Positions 55,713 to 64,000 of a stretch of 64,000 nucleotides of DNA are shown piece by piece; the stretch's first letter is position 1, and each line of letters opens with the position of its first letter. Made by a program: the position numbers and the translations under genes. This stretch comes from Boletus sp. NGJ (taxonomy: Eukaryota; Basidiomycota; Agaricomycetes; Boletales; Boletaceae): assembly GCA_019096195.1 (NCBI GenBank), contig JAGTXK010000021.1, positions 62,001 to 126,000 of the forward strand, read 5' to 3'. Under the pieces are notes generated by a model, which did no database searches, was not told where the DNA came from, and was given only the letters and a program-made list of their open reading frames with translations.

Positions 55713-57903
55713 ATGTCCACTGACACCAACGACGCTGTTCTGGTCCAGATTCTAGCGCAGCTCAACGCGCTCCAGATTTCCCAGCAAACGTTACAAGCAA
55801 AGGTAATGTCCCCACCTCTCTCCAATATCCCCCGTCACCGTGACACCGACTACAATTCACATCAATGCGGTGTTAAAGCTCGATGCGTTGGCCCCACCCT
55901 CCCCACCACTATCCCCACCTAGTAGAAATGGAATCCAGATTCCGGGACGCAACGGTCCCGAAAGCGTAGGCTCGCCGCCATCCTCGAACTTGCTCTTATC
56001 GCCATCGACGTCCCTGGCGGGGACACATCTCGTGTCCTCACCGCCTCCCACAAGTACACCTCTAGACCACCGATCAACAGACAAGGAACGCGAGAAAGCC
56101 CTGTACCCTGGTCGAGTCATCCTTGCGAGTGAGTCTCCCTCTAATTGATCTAAAACGACGCTGGCGTGTACGGATACATGTTCCATGCCGTCCGTGTCCA
56201 ACCCGAGTGGGATTGGTGATAGCCAGATACACGTCATTTTCCCGGCCTCCGGATCATACTTTGGTCTATTTCCATGACACGCAACTGACGACATTTCTCA
56301 ACAGCCTACCCAGACCAGAATGGAATCAAGCCCTATTCGCTCCAATGGGGAGCCTCGGATCCATCTGTCCGCGGACCCGTTATCTGTTCTCGCCTTCCAA
56401 GTTCTATCAAACAGCGTAATGCCCTCGGCGCACATTCCGGATCCTATTCGATATATCGAGCTCTTGCTATCGCAATGGGTACACTCAATCCGACTCACAA
56501 ACCCGACTACTCGAAGACAGAGCCCCCCGTTCCGATTTCTCCTCAGCCATCCTGGTATGACCCCACAAAGATCGTTTCGTTTGACCCGTGGGGACATCTC
56601 GTTCCCCAAGTTTTTAAGAAAGAGGTCGATGAGTTGGGCTTGGACATTCGTCCGAGCATCGCAGTGACGAAAGCGCATATCAAATTGAGCGAACTAGACG
56701 AGTCTTCGAGGAAGGGTGAAATCAACATCGACGGGCGTGTGGTCTTGCGAACGAGACCCCTCAAAAATGCAGATGGCTCGGTGAGTGATGCAGATCCTGG
56801 GATAGAGATCACTACCAGCAAGGCCGCGGTCGACCCTGTTTGGTACCTGCCTGGAGTCGCAGAGCGCTTCGGTATGTGAGTCAATGCTGTGGTCTTCTCC
56901 TGCTTCTTTGTTCTTATCTTGACGACGGGAAGATCCGAAACCTTGCTCCGTCGAGCACTCTTTGAGGACACTGGTGGAATGTATCCTGAACTAATCACTC
57001 GCCCCGACATCAAAGTCTTCCTTCCTCCGATTGGAAACTTGACGGTCTACATCTGTGGGTATCCGAAATGTGTGCGATAATAATAGCTGATCTTGCAAAA
57101 GTCGGACCCCCAGAATATATGTCAGACGAGTCCAAGGAGCTCACGCTTCGTGTGCATGACGAGTGTATGTCTTCCTCACGCGATCTGCTATACGTTGATT
57201 AAGTTTCGTCCATCTGCCAGGCAACGGATCGGATGTGTTTGGATCTGACATTTGTACCTGCAAACCCTATCTCATTTTCGCCATTGAAGAGTGTATCCGT
57301 TGCGCTCAGCGTGGTGGTGTCGGCGTCGTCGTTTACTTCCGCAAAGAGGGGCGAGCTCTTGGGGAAGTCACCAAGTATGTTTTTGATCCACAAACTGTCC
57401 CTCTTCTAAGATGAATTTGCCAGGTACCTCGTATATAACCTCCGTAAACGTGGCGGTGACTCCGCGGACAAATACTTCAAGTCTACGGAGCTCATTGCCG
57501 GAGTCAAGGATATGCGTTTCCAAGCGCTGATGCCTGACGTGTTGCATTGGCTCGGTATCAAAAAGATCGATAACATGGTCTCGATGAGTGACATGTAAGC
57601 CACGTTCACTTGCACATCAGAGAGCGTGTGCTGATACGATACACAGGAAATACAATGCCATCGTGCAATCCGGCATACCCATATTGAAACGATATGATTT
57701 ACCTGGTACGTCGTATCATCATCCTCACTCTCAACGCCTGAGCGAAACACTCACCTCTCGGCGCAGAGCACCTCATTCCACCCGATTCGAGGGTCGAGAT
57801 CGATGCCAAGATTGCGGCTGGGTACTTTACGAGCGGCAAGCAGGTCACCGAGGCAGATTTGTTCAAGACCGTCGGAAGGACCTGGGAGGAGACGGAGCAT
57901 TGA
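55713..57903 (+). CDS. URC1: URC1-type GTP cyclohydrolase II-like protein (uracil catabolism)
   Basis: Nine exons in phase: 55713-55802, 55879-56128, 56305-56875, 56933-57054, 57102-57164, 57221-57374, 57424-57594, 57647-57705 and 57767-57903, 538 aa. After a Pro/Ser-rich head comes the URC1-type region (GASDPSVRGPVICSRLP, KRNAL-type loop, PGVAERFGISETLLRRALF). The GTP cyclohydrolase II part has the zinc ligands in the pattern C-x10-C-x-C (ECNGSDVFGSDICTC) and EGRALGEVTKYLVYNLRKRG. In Lachancea kluyveri, URC1 is needed for the reductive-independent uracil degradation (URC) route. The donor at 56876 (gtgagt) was chosen over the nearby gtatgt because it keeps the frame and recreates FGISETLL. 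Riboflavin synthesis (RIB1) is the alternative, but length and N-terminal region favour URC1. Confidence 0.88.
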
Positions 57904-58455
57904 GATATGAGTGCGCACGACGACCTTGTATAGAGTAACACGCAATGTACATCCATGTATGTGAGTACTTACTCGCTGTATTGTAGATAGATCAAGTCCA
58001 AAGTTGAAACGTTGACTCTCCATCATATCGCGAGTTATCGGCCGTGCCCACGTTGGATCCTCCCATTCCCCTATCGCGCCGTCCATCATGAGAATGTCGA
58101 CGGACCTCGCAATCGACCAAGGTCTTTGCCATTGACACTGTAACCCAAACGATCTATTGCTTCACATCGCATCAAGTAGACTGTATCCTGCAAAAAAAAT
58201 CATCACCATGACACTGGATCTGCGTCGTCAACTATGCAGACGATCCGTCCCAAGAAGAAAAAGAAAAAGAAAACATATTCTCATCGACAGCATAACGCTC
58301 GTGCTCGACGTCATAAAAAAAAAAGGTTGGAAAACACAAAAAAAAAAAACCACTCGCTCGTAGCGTGTATCCAAAGGATGAAAAAAAAAAGAGAGACAGA
58401 ATTAAAAATCATCCATGGACTATCCTATAACGAGGCCATTAAATGTCTACGAAGT
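57904..58455. other. Intergenic stretch with A-rich tracts
   Basis: Between the convergent 3' ends of URC1 and the next gene. It contains runs of A and aaag (58251-58275, 58314-58322, 58341-58350, 58383-58391). No gene supported. Confidence 0.45.
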
Positions 58456-60096
58456 TTATACCTGCCATTGTCGCGCGTAAAGTAAAGGCGGCGAAGGAAG
58501 AGAACCGGTACTCTGCGTGTGCTTGTGTGTCGGGGAGGATACCGAGCGACCATCGCGGTGTTTCATATCGCTCGGAACTCTGGACGGTGGGATCAACGTG
58601 CTCGACGGTCGTAACCGAGTGTACGGATGTGCCAGGTTCTCAACACTCGCCTTCGCGGGAGGGGATGACACCGAACCGGTGGGTTTCAGAAAAGTCGTCG
58701 TCTGATGAAGATGGCTTTGACTCCAGGATGGAAGTCGCTTACTCGATCTCGACCCTACCGCGTTCGACGACAGTTTCTGGACCCTAGCGACGACGCTTCC
58801 GAGCCCACTGTGTGAACGAACCGGCGTATATGGAAAACTCTGTGTTCTCGTCGTCGACGGGTGCGGGTGAAGATCGATCGGAGAAGCACAATTCGGGGAA
58901 CGGTGGGTCATTGGCAACCGAAGATCAACAGAAGCGACGCGGTGACTGGTCGTGTGCTTATCACCTTCGCGGGCACGATTTAAAAGGTGACTCGGCTCTG
59001 CGCGCCGTTGAACAGAAGCGGCGGCGGGGGAGGTTGGCTCCCGCGATGAGAGGGTGTTCGATATACGGGGGTAATGTGTACGCTGACGCGGGAACGAGAT
59101 GCCGATGCCCGGTTGGGCTCCTATTGGTATGGCAAGGGTTGGTTCGTTTTCGTCGGCGTCATGAGCGACGGACTGCAAAGACGGGTATTTTCCCCGCTTG
59201 GTCTTCTTGGGCGTGGTGCGCTGGACACTGGGCTCCGGATGTCTGGGCGATGCGACGGTGACGTTGATGTGTGTGTCGAACCGGTTGACATCGCTGAACG
59301 GCGTCCTTTGTTCCAAGAATGTCATCTGCCGGGGACTGGGAGGGGCAGAAGGACCAGAAATCCGAGGGTGACGGCACGCTGAGCAACCACTGCGGAACCC
59401 AGACGTGGAATGGTGTCGTCGTGACATGATAGCACTGGCATCCTCGGAACCCGGGGTACCTAGCCTGCCAGCCTGCCAGGGTTCATATCCAACATCAGAA
59501 CGGCGTTCGTTTAGACCCGTAAGAGCATATGCGCACTCCTGCGCCGAAACGAGAACCCCGGACAGAGGTGGTGATGGTGGTGATGGCGATGGGGGTGTCG
59601 ACGAAGACGGTTCTCGGTCCTGGCTCTCGCTAGGCGAATCTAAGCTAACCCATTTCATCCTGAGGCGAGCGTGAGATGTGGGATTGTAATCGGAACTGGT
59701 TGGAGCGGGGGTCTCGTCTGTAATCCCCGCCAAGTCAAGGGCGAGTTTGTGGATGCCTCCGGGACTGTACCGATAATCTGCGTCTAGAAGTCTCCAATCT
59801 CGTAGCTTACTCAACACCGAGGGTAACACGGACGTATCGTTCTGATCACTGGCGGGACCGTCAGCACGGCCATGTCGGAGAGCGTCACAGATGGAAAAGA
59901 GGAGCACAGGTGGGAACGGAAGGACATGAGACCTCGGTTGCGCGTTGAGATAGGTTGGTAATAGCACGAGCAGATGGTCGAGAATTTGTTCGCCCCTGAC
60001 GGACAGCTGAACGTGGCGAGAGGTATATTCCCTAACAGATTCCTCCACAACTTGCGAGGGAAAACAGACTTGATGTTCGAGTAGGCATCCAGTCAT
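58456..60096 (-). CDS. Long Ser/Pro-rich, largely disordered hypothetical protein
   Basis: An intronless open frame of up to 615 codons from 60303. I prefer the ATG at 60096 (MTGCLLEHQVCFPSQVV, 546 aa), because the extra 69 residues upstream read like translated 5' UTR. The first about 110 residues look folded and helical (VREYTSRHVQLSVRGEQIL, LPTYLNAQPRSHVLPFPPV, LRDWRLLDADYRYSPGG). The remainder is rich in Ser, Pro, Arg and Thr with many SP/TP sites (PTSPAAASVQRR, HRSPNCASPIDL), typical of phosphorylated regulatory or cytoskeletal proteins. No known domain is recognised. A missed intron near the 3' end cannot be excluded. Confidence 0.6.
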   Translation of the reverse strand: MTGCLLEHQVCFPSQVVEESVREYTSRHVQLSVRGEQILDHLLVLLPTYLNAQPRSHVLPFPPVLLFSICDALRHGRADGPASDQNDTSVLPSVLSKLRDWRLLDADYRYSPGGIHKLALDLAGITDETPAPTSSDYNPTSHARLRMKWVSLDSPSESQDREPSSSTPPSPSPPSPPLSGVLVSAQECAYALTGLNERRSDVGYEPWQAGRLGTPGSEDASAIMSRRHHSTSGFRSGCSACRHPRISGPSAPPSPRQMTFLEQRTPFSDVNRFDTHINVTVASPRHPEPSVQRTTPKKTKRGKYPSLQSVAHDADENEPTLAIPIGAQPGIGISFPRQRTHYPRISNTLSSREPTSPAAASVQRRAEPSHLLNRAREGDKHTTSHRVASVDLRLPMTHRSPNCASPIDLHPHPSTTRTQSFPYTPVRSHSGLGSVVARVQKLSSNAVGSRSSKRLPSWSQSHLHQTTTFLKPTGSVSSPPAKASVENLAHPYTRLRPSSTLIPPSRVPSDMKHRDGRSVSSPTHKHTQSTGSLPSPPLLYARQWQV

Positions 60097-60303
60097 GATG
60101 TTCGTAAAACCTGGCGAGCGCGGGCAGGGCACAAGTAAGCAAAGAGTTTCAGTCGTGAAGGAAAGAATGGCCAAAAAAAAAAACAAGATGTACGTCCGAG
60201 ACGAAGAATTCAATGTCAAACAGACATTTCGTTGTGGGGAATGCCAATCATGGAAGAACTTAGGCTCACCAGGTGAAGGCAGCTTTCGCCGAGTCTCATT
60301 CAA

Positions 60304-63187
60304 GTCCGCTCCGGGTGTAGGCTTACTTATGGCAGATTCCGGAATACTGCAGCTGGTAGTCGAAATCGTTAGCTAGTGTTTCCGCAGGCTCTGCTAAAAA
60401 CCACACTTACCTCGATGTCTTCCTCTACAACCTTTCCATCTCACTGAGAGTCTGCGGAGGCGAAGAATAGACGGTGTACTCATCATATGGTCCGAGTACA
60501 TTTCAGTCTTTAGCCGAATGATGTTCGTAAGCTTAGGCGACGGCTCAGCAAATCTAGTCACTGAGTCAGACTCGGACTCGATCCTCGAGCCTATCCGCAA
60601 AATTACCCGAGCAAAGAGGGGGATTTATGCTTCATTTGGAAGTGCCTTCAGTAAGTCATGCTGTAAGATACCCTTTGGGATCGCTTAGCTAGGCGCTCGG
60701 GGGCCAATGAGACTCTCTGTCAGACTCTCGGAGCGCTCGCTGTCGCATCGCTTGCGGTCAAGCAGCTGCTCTGGCGATAGTCTGACTCGCATCGGTACCG
60801 AAGCACTGACCTGCTGCCTAAACCGCACCAAGAGTTGCTTTTGACGGTCTGCGACAGTGACGACAGTAACTTCTTTTATTCCAGTTGCCTTGCCACAAGC
60901 GCCAAGAAGTAGCGCCAAGTCTAACTTGAAGACGTCGGATTCACCACCGGTCACGGAGAAAACCCCATCCTTGGATTCTCATTTGCGGGCCCGCAAAGTA
61001 GGTTCTTCGTGGGCCATGGAGCGGACCTCATAGCACTGATACCAATATGAAGGATGCGAGCCGTCGGTCGACGACGAAATACTCCGTCCACGCTATCGTT
61101 CTAATCCCGTAAGGCCTACCAACTTGAAGTCTTAACAATTAATTAGTCAGGCCCTTGTGCTCCAGAAGATGGTCTACATCCTTTCTTCATCCGACAACGT
61201 CCTGCTTCTGTGTCCGCGATGTTTGTGGTGAATCTTTTGAGGTTGATATTCAGCGTTCACGGTCAGGTGCCAAGGGAATTCTGTCCTCTGTTCCAAAGGC
61301 CTCCATCCCCGACGGACCTCCCGCGTACGTCTCCTTTCCGTCGAGTGTACGGCCTGATCCAGTTAACTAGTCTTCTTTACGAGAGGCCCGTGATCGGCGG
61401 TACCTTCGGTTCAACTAGCGACGAGATGCTCCCGAGTGGTTCGGCCGAATGGGTTGAAAAAAGGTTTCCGCATTTCCATCCTCTCTATCCAGTGCGCTTA
61501 TCAACCAATCATTAACATTGTGGCCTAGAATATTGGTAAGTTCAAGGCCCAGGAACGTTATAAGCGTCATATTCACCAGGGAGACGTTACTTAATATCAT
61601 TCTGCAGTATCCTTGACATCTTCTTCAAGTATAAATACCCGATGGACACGCGTGGTAAGCAGTGTTGACAATGGCTCATAAGATATTGAGGAAGGTTGAC
61701 CAGTATTAGAACTTCCAGCCCAAATACGTTCAAGTCGTGTAAGAAGGGCGACGTTGTGTAAGCAGAAGAGGATACCGATTCCGATGGGAGCAAATCAAGT
61801 TTCCATCAAGACTAGCTTCGATCGGGCGTACAACATCTTCAGGAAGCATGTTGCGTATCGTTTGTGGGTGTCTCGGGCACGTACTTATTAGGAGAGCTTG
61901 GTCATTGTGACACGAATGTATCATCATGGACTTCATGATGTGATAGGTAAGCTTCGTTTGATCCCGGTGTGGTCGGCCGGTTTGCACTTGGTCCTTTCCC
62001 GGGGGACACAGTGAATTTCCTCGCTGCTAGCTACAAATAAGTGATACGATAAGTGGTCTGCTTGTTGCCCGCAGCGACGTATAATGAAAAGTCATGCGTT
62101 GAGTCGCTTCCGGGGCTGGATTACATAAGCGCATGGGTCCGTCACGTTTGCGAGGTTTGGAGAATTTCCGCCCGGCGGGGGTAACTGACATTGACTCTCG
62201 CAAAATCGAGAGTTGGTGTTCGACTTCTAGCACTTTCGATGGTTCGAAGAACGATTTACGAAGAATGGAAGAGTCGTCCTCTTGCAGAGCTTCCTGCAGG
62301 CTGACGTTTATCTAGCGACGGTCTGGTCAGCGTTGAATGGTTTACTTGACCGCGATACAAACACCGGAATTCTCTCTGGTGGTCATCCGCCACCGGGCTC
62401 ATGAATCCAATAGATTTGGCAGCTGCAGGACGGGCTTCATGTGAACGGTGCGTGCCCGAGTCTTGTGAATTGACGAGCAGGACCGCTACGGAAGGGTGAA
62501 AACTTTGGCAAGGCGATCAGACTTCCAGAAATTCCGTAGGCTGACCTTCTTGGAAATTTTTATTTGGATGTTTATCTCGATGGGTGCACTGTGACTTCGC
62601 CCGAGGAACCATCAGCGCAACAGATCGCTGCCGTACGCAGGAAGGTGTGCTATTATGCCCGTCTCAGGCTGCGGTTGCTGTGCTCAATCCCTCCCCGGTC
62701 AGGCATCCCCGACGCTGGTTCATTTAGGCGCGCGATTCAGTCTTGTCAATGTCCCTCTATGTCGACCCTGTGTCCAGCTGTGGGTGCGTCCTCGCCACCG
62801 CACCACAGAGGTGTGAAAGGGCGTTTGCTTTTGACCGTCAGGAACATTAATATTGCAAGGGAAGCACAGGCCCAGGTGTAATAGTAACTTTATCTTTGGA
62901 TGTTATGTAACAGCAGGCGAGTGGACTAATCGTTCGGCCCTACCCTTCAAATTCGAAGGGACGAAGTGGAAAGTCGGTCTCTTTCCTCGGGTTCGGTCGT
63001 CAGTGCGATTCCACTATATTAGTGGCCCTTACTCTCTTTACCCTACACTACTCCGAACCCATCTGATCTCCCCCGTCCATCGTACATTGACGTTGAGGTC
63101 CCCACCACAGCGAGGTGTGCAGTGACCCATTGGTGGGAGTGCTCTCACTGATCGATCTGTTGGTAGTTTCACGAGTAGCTGGACGAG
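60304..63187. other. Intergenic region, 2.9 kb, no supported gene
   Basis: CpG is normal, but open frames are short (all under about 110 codons) on both strands, and none shows a family motif or good splice partners. It may include decayed genic sequence. The last 180 bases before 63188 should contain the promoter of the polyketide synthase. Confidence 0.4.
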
Positions 63188-64000
63188 ATGCCTCCCCCTG
63201 ATGCCAGCAAGATCGTCCTTCCAGTCTTTGCGGGCCAAGGAACGACAAGAACGAGCCTAAGACATGCAGCTGCTCAGGCAATCCGCAACGCGGACTCCCC
63301 CACAGGCTCTCTCCTCCTCTCTTCCTGCCTAGACGTCTTCCTCGCAGAACTCGCAGCTTTATCCCCAGACGAGCTTGATCAGAGTGGCATATGCCCGTCT
63401 GATTTTGACGATCCTCGTCGCTTGCTTACTCCCGACCCTAAATACGTCAAAAATCACATTATCTGCGGAACGTTTCTCTTTCTCGCACAGGTTATACGCT
63501 ATCAGTCCTACGTCCAATCCACCTCTCTCTCCCTTCTTGATCTTCTCAAAGCCAACATCCACCACGCCGCCGGAGTTCTCGGTCTTTCTTCTGGAATATT
63601 TCCTGCCTGCGTTGTTGCTGCATCCTGCAACCCACTTTCCTATATCACCACCACAGTTGAAATCTTTCGTTTGGTATTTTGGATCTCCCTCCGTGTCCTA
63701 CAGTTTACGAGAAAGCTGCTCAAGCAGAAACCTGTGGATGCCACCCTTCCCTGGAGTGTGGCGTGCCTCGGGTTGACGAAAGTCGATGTTGAACAACATA
63801 TCGCCCGATTTGAACAAAAGGTTAGTTGGGAGTCGTATCTCCCCTTCCCGTCATTCATCTGATCGCTTTAGCATTCTCGACATCCCTCGCTTCGCGTAAC
63901 AGCGGTCCTTGATGAAAGGAGCGTGACGGTTTCAGGTCGACCGGACTTGTTAGTCAGGTTTTCGACCTTCATATCCCGACACTGCACTGTACATCCCACA
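63188..64000 (+). CDS. Polyketide synthase, N-terminal SAT (starter acyltransferase) domain; cut by the window end
   Basis: Exon 1 63188-63820 and the start of exon 2 from 63872, in phase. The protein begins MPPPDASKIVLPVFAGQGT and has the SAT-domain pattern of fungal non-reducing PKSs: a nucleophile loop GVLGLSSGIFPACVVA at about residues 128-143, then KVDVEQHIARFEQK, and after the intron LRVTAVLDERSVTVSGRPDLL. The usual GxCxG nucleophile is GLSSG here, with Ser in the Cys position. The SAT domain selects the starter acyl unit and loads it on the carrier protein. KS, AT, PT, ACP and TE domains should follow beyond the window. Basidiomycete relatives include orsellinic acid synthases; the product cannot be told from this part. 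Confidence 0.85.

Overview
This is a nuclear contig of a filamentous basidiomycete. Genes are broken by many 45-75 nt introns with gtatgt/gtgagt donors, and there are no bacterial-style operons. The gene set is typical of Agaricomycetes: a Dicer-like protein, JEN-type carboxylate transporters, KRE33/NAT10, URC1, a DUF6699 protein and a non-reducing-type PKS start. The transposon mix would fit a Rhizoctonia-like member of Cantharellales, but the genus is a guess. No rRNA, tRNA or CRISPR feature was found.

The window has three parts. (1) About 1-29.8 kb is a gene-rich, CpG-containing left arm. It carries a low-confidence spliced gene, an IRG-like GTPase with an N-terminal membrane segment and coiled coil, a hotdog acyl-CoA thioesterase, a large Dicer-like gene, a 310-bp near-perfect inverted repeat, a zinc-type alcohol dehydrogenase/quinone oxidoreductase, a small heat-shock protein, a DUF6699 protein, two JEN1-like transporter paralogues about 1.7 kb apart, and KRE33. 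(2) About 29.8-54 kb is an AT-rich, CpG-poor island of nested and decayed transposons. It holds a RecQ-like helicase remnant, a Harbinger remnant, a 5'-truncated chromodomain Ty3/gypsy element with its 3' LTR, three solo LTRs of the same family with 5-bp target duplications, three Tc1 lineages, a gag/RT remnant, a hAT element with an 8-bp target duplication, and an unusual symmetric tandem-array unit. (3) About 54-64 kb is a gene-rich right arm with a zinc-knuckle-like hypothetical, URC1, a long disordered protein and the first exons of a polyketide synthase cut off by the window end.

The most interesting spot is 11.0-13.3 kb. A Dicer-like gene, whose helicase has lost the motif I (Walker A) lysine and which carries one apparent frameshift, lies next to a 310-bp hairpin (arms 12531-12840 and 12951-13260, one mismatch seen). 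The right arm is the promoter and first 14 codons of the oxidoreductase gene. The left arm is an inverted copy of that promoter pointing at the Dicer-like gene. A read-through transcript would form long dsRNA, the natural substrate of Dicer. Whether this is a working small-RNA locus, a recent foldback duplication or an assembly artefact cannot be told from sequence alone.

CpG depletion in the island, with CG to TG/CA differences between LTR copies, points to methylation-driven decay of repeats. Genome defence (Dicer-like gene, hairpin, methylation footprint) is therefore a common thread, but linking the three is inference.
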